Translations under genes and position numbers: made by a program
DNA from: Rhynchosporium graminicola
Lineage: Eukaryota > Ascomycota > Leotiomycetes > Helotiales > Ploettnerulaceae
Assembly: GCA_900074885.1 (NCBI GenBank)
Contig: FJUW01000060.1
Coordinates: 210,556 to 274,555, forward strand
Direction: 5' to 3'
DNA length: 64,000 nucleotides
The notes under the pieces: generated by a model
What the model was told of the DNA's origin: nothing
Databases searched by the model: none
What the model saw: only the letters and a program-made list of their open reading frames with translations
Shown: positions 11,860 to 23,091 of the stretch, piece by piece
How the letters are laid out: the number at the start of each line of letters is the position of its first letter
Numbering within the stretch: position 1 is the first letter of the stretch

Positions 11860-12248
11860 TGTGTCTTCTTTGTAGCCGAACCGCACATGATTTTACATTG
11901 GCGATTGGGCGTCTGTTATTGAGTCATGACTCTTTTTTCGTTTAATTCTCATCACTAATGCGAGGGGTGTGTGCGATGGACTCCCTTCACTTTTTCTCTT
12001 CTTCAACAATGCCTATCCTGCTTAGCAGGTGTGTATCCTTAGAGGAATTGCATCAATCCTTTTTACATTCACTTTTCTTACTTGCCAAACTCACACTTAA
12101 CATTAATTGAACCCTCACTAAGATTTCAAAGTCCATACAGACATCTCCATATTCGCAAACATCAACTCCACCTTCTAAAACAAAATCAGACCGCCGCTCC
12201 TCATGGGGACTTCCGCTATCCCTGACCAGGTCATCCACCCGACCCGAT
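11860..12248. other. Short interval between the two giant genes
   Basis: 389 bp that must carry the 3' end of the 1304-aa gene and the promoter and leader of the 1936-aa gene. It is pyrimidine-rich near 11,985-12,010 and contains a palindromic TGAGTCA site and an overlapping upstream ORF, listed separately. Confidence 0.6.
11920..11932. promoter_or_regulatory. AP-1/Gcn4-type palindromic site
   Basis: TGAGTCATGACTC contains a perfect TGAGTCA, the site bound by Gcn4/CPC1-type bZIP regulators, inside the 12-bp palindrome GAGTCATGACTC. It is about 330 bp before the start of the 1936-aa gene. Binding is inferred only. Confidence 0.4.
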
Positions 12249-12268
12249 ATGCCATTCCGAAACTCTAA
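12203..12268 (+). promoter_or_regulatory. Upstream ORF overlapping the start of the 1936-aa gene
   Basis: ATG at 12,203 opens a 21-codon frame that ends at TAA 12,266-12,268, in a different frame and 20 bases past the main ATG at 12,249. Ribosomes starting here would bypass the main start, so it could lower translation, if the transcript begins upstream of 12,203. Confidence 0.4.
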
Positions 12269-15200
12269 TTCAAGGGAAAGCACACCCACAAGCCGATCAA
12301 GAACTAACACAATGCCGACAGAGCGGAAATCGCCTGCGCCTCAATTGCCGGCTGTTAGCACCGGGTATGATTTAGGCAGGGTGATGAGTGGTGCGCTCGG
12401 ATCCGAACATCCCGACACAGAATCAGCCGGACAAACTCAAAGTCAGCGTTCGGCCGCTGATGCGCCGGGAATATCACAATTGGCTTCGAATCAATCTCCC
12501 AACCAGGCTGCCTCGGATCCCACCATACAAGGGTCAGACCCAGAAGCGAGAGATAGAGACGACCTCGCCATCCCAGCACCAATCAGTAAATCCGCACCGA
12601 GCTGGGATCCATATGACGCTACGCCTATTGCTGAAGAAGACGACTTCCAATATGATAGTGCAGGTGCAGGTCGTGGCAGACCTAAAGCCAGACAGTCGTT
12701 GTCGAATCCGAGTGCTCTATCAGTACCAGTGGATGAGAATGGCACGAAGAGTGATAGGAGTAATAGTACCGATGCGCCGTTCTTTGATGCTCCTGAGGAA
12801 TCTGAGGATGTTGGTAACGACTGGGTAATGGTATCGCCTGGGCCTACAGCCCAGAAACAGGGTGCTACTACCCCCGCGTTAAAGTCCGATCAGGGTATTG
12901 AGGCCAGGCGACAGAGTCTCAGCAGACCAACGACGAGTACGAGTATCTTGGACCGACCACGCGGAAGCTTTAGCAATACTACTCTTTCCCAATCACCACC
13001 TCAGTTGCAAGCCGAGTTGGAGACTAGACGGAGTATCGATGCCGGGCTAAAAACAACAAGTATCTTAAACCGTCCGCGCGGAAGTTTTAGTAACGATACA
13101 CCACCTCCCGTTTCCCCGTCTAAGGGAATGAATGTAGTGTCTCCCTTTGCGAGTCCGCCGTCTATTAATCCAGCCCAATCAGCTCAAACTGTTCAACAAG
13201 CTGCGACACCGCCTGCTCCTGTAGTAGCAATATCAATCTCAGTCCCAGGACAACGAGAACCTTCGCCTAAGAAGAATTCGCAAACGCCAGAGAAACCAAG
13301 CTCTTCATCATCTTTCTTGCCACCTATCCGCAGAACTTCTACGTTCGGTATTGGATTTGGTAAGAGGACACCGAAACAGAGATTCCCTATTGAAGAAGAT
13401 GGGGAGATCAGTCCTCCGAGAGTGCCATCGCAATATGTTGACGAAGCCTCAAGAACTCCTTCACAGCCAACGCCCGATGCTAGCTCCCATCACGCTGGTG
13501 ATGTCTTGGCCGGAGCTACCGCTGTTGGTGCTGCTGTCGCTGCCGGTCTAGCCAGTCATGAGAATGTGAATGTCAATAAGAATGAAGAAGAAGCCGCGAA
13601 AGCCAGGAGACGAAGTCTAGTAGAGAATCAGCGCCCGCTATCTTTCATAGAAACTTCTAATCGACGCCCGTCTTCTCAGGGCCCACCAGGCTTCTCTGCT
13701 AAATCCGAAGATTTCGGTCCAACTGTCGACATCAATACTTTAGGTATACGGGACGTGAGAGCTCCTACTATCTCTGACTCAACCAATCATGAAAACTCTT
13801 CGCAGATTCATGAGCTAGCTACGAGGAGGGATGGTTCTTTGAACAGGGGAGAGAATCAGCGGCCGCTTTCTTTCGTACAGACATCCAATCCAGGCAGATC
13901 TTCTCAAGAGATACGAGGCTTCTCGGATTCCGGTCCGGCTGACGATACCAATACGTGGGGAGAACGAGATGAGTTGCCAAGGAACGTGGTCCACCCGCCT
14001 TTGTCTGGTTCCTCGGGAAGGGGGAGACAGCCTTCGTTCCCCCCGCCTGGTTTTGAGGCGGATGATAAGCCGTTCAGGGATACTGTCAACCCAGTGCAGG
14101 TCAGGGAGAAAGAGGTCTTTGATGACGAACCTGAGCACTATAATCAGAAGGACGACACCAGCTCTTGGGGTGTTCGTCAGGAGCCACCACGGAATATGGT
14201 TCCTCCACCACTGTCAGGCGTCTCTGCAAAGTCAAGACAGGCATCTCTGACACGACCAGGCTTTGCGGCCGATCCGGAAGCTCAAGGACCTGAAAATGCT
14301 ATCCTACCACTGGACTCAAGAAGTGAAGGGCTCAAGCAGTTACTTACTGTCGATACTGGTTCTTGGGACCAGCAGCTTCAATCCTCGATCCCAACACAGG
14401 TTTTCCAAGCTGAAAACCAGGCCAGCGGACCTATTGATACCAAGCAGGATGTCAATCTGACTGAACCAGCTCAACGATCACCGATCCGCACCAGAGACAA
14501 CTCGAGAGAACCCGTCACTCGACCTCTGTCCTTTCAACGAACTCCACCTGAAAAGAACGGACATCAACGTAAATCATCTCTACCGCTGAGCTTCACCGGA
14601 GAACCAGAGGAGATTGTTCCGCGCGCTAGAAATGCTCCAGAAGAAAACTCGCCCTTGGGATCGGATTCTCGCCGAGACGAAACCACGGCCCGAAGAGACC
14701 CAGAGAAAGATGAGTTCCACGGGCCAGAGCAATCTGCGCAACAGCTGTTACACTATGAAATCCTGAGTTCTCCCAGCAAAGCCATATTCCCACCCCCTCA
14801 ATCAAACAACATTCTGAAAAATCCCGAAGCTCAAAGGTCCCAAGTAGAATGGCGTCCCAACCGACCGAAAGCAGCCCCCAAACCGGTCCAACAACCGTCC
14901 TACACCTCCGAGCTCTACAATAAGGAAGTTGGACCCTTCGCAGCGCGCACAAACTCCTGGGATGCTCAGCCGCCACCTCGCGGCTACTCTGGATCAAGTA
15001 GCTACACCCAACGCCAGGATAGTCAGTTGTCTGAAAAGGGCGGATGGGCATCACCAAAACCATTTGAACAACCTCCGTCATCTGCACAGAGATATCCAGA
15101 ACTGTTCAAGCCGGGACAAAGCCAGTCTCAAGTTGGTGCTGATATAACCACCAACCAAACAGAAGCCGATCTTCCTGCTCATTACTACCAAGCTCCAATT

Positions 15201-18169
15201 TCTCGATCCCAGGCCTTCTTACCAAGGCAACAAACAAATGAATATCAACTCCCAGGCGTCGGACCTCCGGAAGCTGCAACCATCAACCCATCGCGTCGTA
15301 ATTCTGGCTTCTTGAGAGATATCGGCGGTAGAATCTCACGTACATCTTCTCGAGAACGCCGAGCATCAATTTCCAGAGATCAAGATCGAGACCGAATGAT
15401 CCCAGATCGTGTTCTTGATTCTCGTGGTGGTGAGTATGCAGAATCGGGTGTAATGTCTGAAGATGTACTCGAGCAGAAGAAACGACGTGCTAGCTTCTTC
15501 GGCGCTCTCTCCCGTAACTCCTTCTCTGGGCAAAGCCCGCCAAGAAGTCGTGACAGCGTGATAGCTCATCACGCAGACTCACGCATCGATTTTGCGGGAA
15601 CACCTCAACCAGCACCTGCAAAACGATCCTTCTTTGGTGGGACGAGCTATACCGAGAAACGTGCACCGAAGAAATTGGTCAGACAGTCTACAACTGGTTC
15701 AATGATGGATATGCCGGCTAGGAAAAAGAAAGAGAAGAATAGATTCTCGACGCTGGGAGGTTTCTTTGGGAAACCAAGTCCGTCGGTAAGTAAGACGCAG
15801 TTGCAGACGCCGATGGCGGTTCAGCAAGAGCAACAGCGAGAGCCATACCCATATTCACAAGCTATGAGGGAGCAGGATCAACATCAACCAATTGGATCGC
15901 CACAGCCTGAACAACAGCAAGATCCGCGTACATCCAATAAATATTCCACCCCTGATAAAGCACAGGCAAGAGCAGCATCGCAAGCAAGGAGAGACGCACT
16001 GGCCAAAATCTCAGCTTCCGTTGCTCCACCTGGACAGAAGCAAAACGAGACAGAGAGAAGACGGAGCAAATCCCGCCGTCCATCTGCAGCAGGTCTACTC
16101 AGCAGTTTCATGGGCCGAAAGTCGCACCAAAAGAATGGTTACTCCACTTCCGATTCACGATCTCAAGGAACGGCTGGTAGTAGTCAACCCCAAACATTGC
16201 CTCAACCATTACTCTGCCAAACCTACTCAGATCTACAAGATCCTGCGCCCCCTAGACAAGAGCAGAGACAAGAAAGCCCGTTTCAGACGGATCAACAAGA
16301 GCAACAGCATATACTTGATCAGGTCCAGGCTCAGCAGAGAGAGATCCTGTTCCAGGATCCGAGTATGATTGATGAGTCTAGGGGCAGGAGAGTGAGCAGA
16401 GAACCGCACTATGATAGTGTGCCGATCCCAGGAGGATATTCGTTGGTTAGAGGACAGGGTGCGATGCCTGTGCAGAGCGAGTACGATCCAAAGGGTTTAA
16501 ATCAGAATAGGACAAGTCTGCAAGAGCAGAGGATTCAGCAGCAGGAGATAAATCGGCAGTATGCCCAGACGAGAAGCGTGTCTCAGACAAACATGGATCG
16601 GATCCAGTCACAGCAGATGGATCCGAGATATGCGCACACTCGAAGCCCATCTCAGACTCACCCACATGATTCTCGACTCTCGTTCTCAAGTCAGCGAGAT
16701 AGTGTGCTGAATCAGGCATCAAGCCCGATACAGCAACAGCAACTTCATACTCCACAGTTCCCAGATCAGCAGTATAGACAGCAGCAAGGACAAGGCGGAA
16801 TGGGTATGGCTCATCCACAGCCTCAACTTGGGGCTCTGGAGGCTTATGGTAGGTATTCAAGCGGAATGGGAATGAAAAGGATAAGCCATGAAGATATCCT
16901 CGCGAGAAGCCCGCCGAAACCGTTGCTTGATCAGCAGCGACCTTATCAATTGAGTTTGCCTGGTGGCGGTATGGTGGAGGAAGAGGATGATGAGAATGGG
17001 ACTCTGAAACAGATGGCGAGTATGGCTTCCCGGAATTGGAATCAAGAGCAGAGTCAAGCGCAATCGACTTCGATCGGAACGGCGAATCTGAACTCACATT
17101 CAAACACAAGGACATCGAGAAGCCCTCAGGATCCGATCATTAGATTGCAACAGCCCCCCACTCTCCGCCATCCTGAAAGTCCAGCTGGTTATCCTCTGCC
17201 CGAGGATACGGTGTTCAGCCCTATCAATCCCTCCGCGGTGAGCTTTCCACCTCCGCCGCTCCCGAAGGATGGCTATCCTTCTTATCAAGCCCAAAATCAA
17301 AATATCTATTCTCAGCAAGATCAGCAAAGACTCTCATATGACGACGAAGACATCTACGGCCATGACGGAGATTTAGATAGATCGAACACGAGACGAACGG
17401 CTGTTAGTGCTGTATCTGGTGTCACGGCATCAATACAAGGGAGTACAGGGAGCCATAATCCGAATGGTGCTCAATCTGGTGGTGGGACGTTTGGAGGGTT
17501 AAATGTCCCTCATCCTCACGCTTACCAAGACCAACGCGCTTCCCGAAGTGCGAGCGCAAGCGGTGCTGGTTTGGAAGGAAGAGGTCTCAGTCCAAGTCCT
17601 ACTCCGCCGAGTCCTATGGAAGGCGATGATGGTCAGGGAAGGATTAGGAAGACGGTGGTGAATAGAGCTAGTACCGAAGACATGGATCTCTACAACGCCA
17701 GTCCGCGTGATAATCGGCGTTACGAAGACGGATATCCTCCGAATACAAATGCTCGATCAACTGCGCAAGTAAACAGTCAACTCTATCAGCCCGGCAGTCA
17801 AGAACATGAACATCAAGAAAGGCAGAGACCAGATGAAAGGGGAATGGCGACGGGGAAAGGGTATACGGAAGAGAAGATCTATTATAAGGGCGGCGTAGCA
17901 GGAGAAATGGGGCAGGAAAACGGACCGGCGGAGTTGGAGGATCATGAGACGAGTATGAGCGCTACGAGTTATCCGGGGCAGGAATGTAAGTTCTGATTAC
18001 CTTTTTTCTATTGCGGTCTTGGTGTGTGTGGAGGAGTGGGTGCGGGGAGGGGATTGGAGATGAGATAGAGTATCATGCTAATGTTTGACGCACAGGGAAT
18101 CCTTATGCCGCAGGATCGTGGGATGATGGTGTTGATGATATCGCAGTGGGATCTTCGTACCATCGCTAA
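12249..18169 (+). CDS. Giant low-complexity protein of unknown function (1936 aa)
   Basis: Two exons: 12249-17985 and 18096-18169. The unspliced frame stops at 17,996, but GTAAGT at 17,986, a GCTAATG branch and CAG at 18,095 splice in phase to a 25-residue end (WNPYAAGSWDDG...SSYHR) that looks protein-like, so I extend the model. I do not recognise the gene. It is rich in S, P, R, Q and D/E, with no signal peptide or membrane span. Visible parts: a twice-repeated SILDRPRGSFSN-type unit (about residues 235-280); a repeated NQRPLSF-TSN plus DTN/S-WG-R block (about 455-670); RRxS sites resembling basophilic kinase targets (for example RRASFFGALSR, RRNSGFLRDIGGR); basic patches (RKKKEKNRFSTLGGFFGK); and a Gln-rich segment of several hundred residues. 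DWVMV after an acidic run (about residue 193) resembles an Atg8-binding W-x-x-V motif. A phosphoregulated scaffold is a reasonable guess, not shown. Confidence 0.83.
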
Positions 18170-20213
18170 AGACGACGAGGACCATGAACATATGGAGATG
18201 ATGCATACCTACCTATCTTCCTTTCTATACGTCATTCCTTGGATAGTGGTTAAATCATGAATCTTTCGATTGGAAACTTAAGTGTAATACTTCGTGGGAA
18301 TTCCAACTTTGTTCGATAGATGGATTTGCCCAATACCCATCCATCCTTTTTATGGCTCCAACATATCTATCTCCCAGTATCCCGAATCGCTCCTGGGTAT
18401 TCGTGCAGTGTTACATGGGGGTGTAAGGAAATAGTCGCGGGAATGTCATATATGAGGTGGCTATGATATTGATGTTAATATTGCGATGTTGCGATGTTGA
18501 TAGTGGAATTATATTGCATTGTTTTGATGAATGAATGGAGCATGCGATCGATACCTTGCATATACGCATACGCATACGCATACGAATGACATGATGCAGA
18601 TTTGGTAGATGTAACACGCGAGCGCATAGCAGGTCGTTTTGAGAAGTGTTTTGGAGGATGGTTGGTTAGTATTTTGCCGTGTTGTGACGAGTGATGTGTC
18701 TGTCGGGATTAGGCATATGTGACTTGTTTGTCCTACTGTTCTAGATGCGCAATTAGCATTGTGAGTAGATGGTGTTGTTGCCGCTGATATGACCATACCA
18801 TGTTCACGGGACAGACACCGGCACACGGGACAAGGTACCACTAGTACTAAATACCATTAGACAGATGGTTTATATTTAGTCATCTTGCAATAACTCAGGG
18901 TGACTTGTAGAAAGAGCTGGAGCTGGTAGCAGACGATATCTATATTGTATTGAGCTATTTGTGGATCACCAGTTAAAAAAACGGGTCACGTGAAATGCTA
19001 TGATTGGCTATACCGAGGCCTTGGCAGGTGCACGGCCGAAAAGAAGGAACACGAAAATCTTTCTCACGCCCGAATCAAAACAGCCCGACTTTCTTTATAG
19101 ACTGCGCGAAGCAAGGTCCCTTGGCCCCGAAGCTTGCGAAGGGCCGCCGAGGAGTAGACCTTGTACCGGTTGATGAGTACAGAACCACTTCTGCTTCACA
19201 TACGGCAGATCGCAACTCATCCCAATACTCTTTATCCTTGTTACGTCGCAAGAATAACCTGATGGCCTGAGACTACCGTAAGTTGAGCAGGCGTGACGGG
19301 TTACCCTCATCCTCCGCAGCTGCTGTGAAGATTCGTGAGGGTACAATCGCAATGGATCGCGATTGTGTACATGCCAGCTTCTGTATTCCCAGACTTCCGG
19401 CATTTCCTACACGCCATCCCAGCGACAGTTGGAAGATCTAGTTGTGAATATCGGGCTGGAGGTCGATGTTGATTTCCTTCAGGGGAGATGGATGGTGAAG
19501 CTGCTTGGTGAGGCTCGATCGGTAGCTTAGTTGTTGATATATAGGCTGCGAGACAAGAATTTTTGGGGGATGGGGGGGATGCTCTGTTGTGGATCTTGAC
19601 CAGCAAGATTGAGATAGACTCCGATGATTTGTGCTCTGATAGCTAAAGGAAAGGAGGGGATGGTAATGTCTTACACTTGAATACCTAGTACATATTTAAT
19701 CCTTGCAATAATGGCATAGTGCTAGCATTTGGGAGTTCTTCCAAGATATATATATATATATATACCTTGCTCTCGAGGCTAAGCAGACTCGTCACCCGCG
19801 GTCCAGAGTGGGCGGTGTGAAACTCCCTATCGACTCGATACTAAAGTCACGAAAAATTAAATAGGATAGTACATGAAATGAGATTTTAGTCTTCTGCCGC
19901 TTTACCGACTCTGATAGATCTCTTGGTTTCGATTATATCGAGTTCATAGAGCAGATTGTAAGGAATTGGAGATATGGCAGCCCCTTTTTGTTTAGCACAA
20001 AATAAGAACGTCGCTCACGATGGTGAGAAGATGGAGGAGCCAAAAGAGTTAATATCACTATCATCTAGTCAGGAAGGCTTCGCAACGTCTTGAAGACATT
20101 AGTAACATAAAACCACTCTATCAGTCTATAAACAAAGCTCAAATGAACACCAACCCCTGCCAGAACACCCCTGAGAAATCCCACCATCTATAACCAAATT
20201 TCCTTTGACGCCA
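18170..20213. other. Intergenic, no supported gene
   Basis: About 2 kb between the 3' ends of a + gene and a - gene. Open frames of up to about 100 codons occur (for example 19,307-19,606 minus) but lack motifs or spliced extensions. A (CATACG)n-like repeat lies at about 18,559-18,585 and a TA run at about 19,747-19,764. An E-box/CCAAT pair lies at 18,986-19,007. Confidence 0.5.
18986..19007. promoter_or_regulatory. CACGTG E-box next to an inverted CCAAT box
   Basis: The palindrome TCACGTGA (18,986-18,993) lies 9 bp from ATTGG (19,003-19,007, CCAAT on the other strand). Such pairs are typical of fungal promoters (bHLH factors and the CCAAT-binding complex), yet I find no convincing gene on either side within about 1 kb. 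Confidence 0.3.
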
Positions 20214-21703
20214 TCAAACCATATCCTCCTCCTTCTCATCTAACCGATGCACCTCCATCGTAAGAGTCATGCTCCTCATAATCCCATCTTTCGTCATAGA
20301 ACCGTCCTCCCAATCCTTATTCCTACTTGATCTATGCCTCCCTCCCGTAACGCTCAGCTGTCTCTGCATACCCTCTTTCTCCAAAAGATCCTCAAAAGAT
20401 CTCGAGTCATTCGAAGCCGTCGATCTCGTTCTCGTGAGCATACCTTTCCGACTGTTCTTTCGACTTAGATTTCTTAATAAACTGGGTGAATAAGTCGGGG
20501 AGGGCGATGTTAACGGACGTGTTGTAGTCGAATGATTTCTTGTCATAGTGTTGGTTTTTGGATTTGAGCTTGTGTATGAGTTTCTGATATTCATAGGCCC
20601 GTTGATTCCCGGAGATCTTGCACCGGAGCGCTCGTCCGACGATATTCTCTCGTGCAGTGATTTGAAGAGCGGACGATAGGTTGTGATTGCCATGCAGATT
20701 ATTCCGATGGCGGGTTCGATAATAGACCAGATTGCCACTTTGAATGTGAGGAATGTGAAATCTCCTTGTGGGTCGACGAGGTCGTTGACGTAGAATATTC
20801 TGACGATGACTGAAAGAGCGGCTCTGTGATAAATTCAGCGATCAAGGGATCTGATTTGTCGACCCGAGGATAAAATATGGGAGAGGGGAACTTACAGTAT
20901 ACCCAAAGTCAACAAACCCCCCACAACACACTTCGCCCTCACATCCATCATCAACCTCGCCACCACGAACATCGGCAAAATACCAAACAGTAAATCCACC
21001 ACCGCACTTGAAACCGAATACACAATTGTGACATCCGCCATCGTTCTCCCCGAGAAACAACGCCCTTGTCCGCTGCTGAAGCGTAGCCAGAAAAAAGCGA
21101 CAGGACGACATTGGAAGACCATGAAGCTGAAATATAGAATGGAGCCGAGCGTCATGATGATCATTGTGAGACGGATAATCAAGAGCTGAGCGCGGAGATA
21201 GCAGATGCGGAGAAGGAAATAGCCTATGGATAGGCGGATGAGCAGCGATGTTATGATGTATATCAATTCGGATGTGTACCAGTACTAGGGTAGTGTTAGC
21301 AGCTTTTCGAGAAGGAGAGAAGGGGGAAAGGAGGTTGAAAAGGAGTAAGGATGGCGGGATCTTACTTTCATAACAGTAGGAAGATCTCGCGAGGCGACGC
21401 TGCGCAAGTGTTGTCCATCCCCATGGAATGTAGCGAGGAAAGCACAGAGTGCTAGAAAAGAGAAACAGATCTATTTTGCATCATCAGTCAGGACCCTCAT
21501 AGCAAGAGGATACTCTTCTTCCTATATCAGAGAGAGTATGAGCTTACCTGACTTGCGAGAAACAGCCAATCCTCAAGCTTCCATAGCTTCAGAACGAATC
21601 GTCGTATGTATATCCTTATGGAGGCGAAAATCCACGTAAGGGCGAAAGGGATGACGGTGCAAGCCACCAAACCTGGACCGTTCCCACGGTTGAGATATCC
21701 CAT
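20214..21703 (-). CDS. Rhodopsin-domain (Pth11/SAT4-type) integral membrane protein
   Basis: Fungal seven-helix membrane protein of the rhodopsin-domain family that includes Pth11-like receptors; ligand and role are unknown. Four exons: 21703-21548, 21470-21366, 21284-20896, 20823-20214, giving 419 aa. All three introns (72-81 nt) have GTAAGN donors and AG acceptors, and phases fit. Family features: MGYLNRGNGPGLV before the first helix, RIYIRRFVLKLWKLEDWLFL after it, YWYTSELIYIITSLLIRLSI, an FFW plus WLRF...GRC loop, and an IWSIIEPAIGIICMAITTYR helix, followed by a Ser/Arg-rich cytoplasmic tail of about 110 residues ending EKEEDMV. The frame stays open about 27 codons upstream of the chosen ATG with a hydrophobic stretch but no ATG, so a further 5' exon is possible. 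Pth11-like proteins often sense surfaces or nutrients in plant-associated fungi; that role is inference here. Confidence 0.85.
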
Positions 21704-23091
21704 CTCGGAAGCGTGATCGACGCCACCTGTGTGCCAGGAAGGAAGTTGAGTTTCCGCTGCCAGTGGAAAGATTGAAAGTAGCGTCCGACCGAGTCCAAAT
21801 CAAATCCAATGCTGTCCAATCCAATCCTAAACCGAAGCCCCAAAGTCATGTGTCGCAGTTATCCTATCGAAGAGCATCGTAAACACCAAGTTTCGAGAGG
21901 TTCTGTTTTTGACGACGGATGATCTGATCGTGCGGACATGTGATGCATTAATAGCCCAGATCAAACCCACTCAAATATCACGACTGATCGTAGGCAGGGG
22001 CATGTCATGCATGAATAGCTCACATCTAAACCCGCCCAAAAAACAACAGCCAAACGATCAGAACGTATAATATACATGGGACGACTAAGGGATGCGGCTT
22101 AACTTTCGACAAATCAGGAGAAATGCGCTGAAGAGCCGCCCGTCATATTCTCAAAAGAGCCTCCTCTGATGTGCAGATACAAGGAAGAACCTGTGTTCCC
22201 GTTTCCAGGTTAGGAAACTGGGGGTTTCAAGGTTTGAGATTTTTTTTCTTTGGGGGGAAGGGAGGAGATTGTAGAATATGTGCATGAATAGCAGAAATCC
22301 CTGGTGCTGGTAGGTGCTTTTATAAGCACTTGCGATTCATCTCAAGACGGGTATCATTAGAACGGTGTGGTAATAATGTGGAAACTGCTCACCATCACAC
22401 TTACTCTCAGCCTGCAGCCCTCAACCATCCCATCCCCTTTCATCTCATTTCATTCCCCGCGCAGAACGAAAGCCAAAACTCAAACCCAAAGCCACAAACA
22501 CAGAGCCTCCGCCTCCATCTCCATACCAACATTCACAACAGTCAATTTTCCCATCCTTTCCCGGCCCATCCTATCTTATCCCATCCCACTAATCCTTCAT
22601 TCGTGCATATGTAGTCAAAGTGACAGCAGCAGATCAGGTTAATCGAAACCAGTCAAGCCAACCAATCACCGCTATTCACAGGGCAAAGAATCTGTCATCG
22701 ACCTTTTCTTGTTCCTCTCCGTTCGACGTTTCGTCTCCTCGCTTAAGCGATAATTGCATGAAATAATGTTGCTTGGCAGCCTGGAAGTCAAGGATACCTA
22801 GGTAAGTGCCTAGGTGAGCTAGCTGCGTGAGATATCTGCTGCCAAGCGAACAATACATACATGATAGGGGGAGTTTCAGATTGCTTGATCTGACAAGCAT
22901 GGAATTACGGTATTCTGGAAGGGGTGGAGAGCTTTCACAGTGGATATGGGTATGTAGCTACGAATTGATTCTGCTGGCTTGATGCTTGGTATTGCGCACA
23001 TATTTATTGATTATCTAGCGACAATATAATTGCCGTGGTCCAAGTGTCAATGCTGCAAGACTACCAAAAATTTCCGAGTGACAAACGCCAT
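21704..23091. other. Intergenic between two minus-strand genes
   Basis: 1.4 kb carrying the promoter of the rhodopsin-domain gene and the 3' region of tah18. Open frames at 22,330-22,642 are pyrimidine-rich low-complexity sequence without protein character. Nothing else is recognised. Confidence 0.5.

Noticed and set aside
19004..19606. Overlapping frames on both strands near the E-box/CCAAT pair
   Set aside because: They are about 90-100 codons with no domain, no consistent splice extension and mutual overlap; probably chance.
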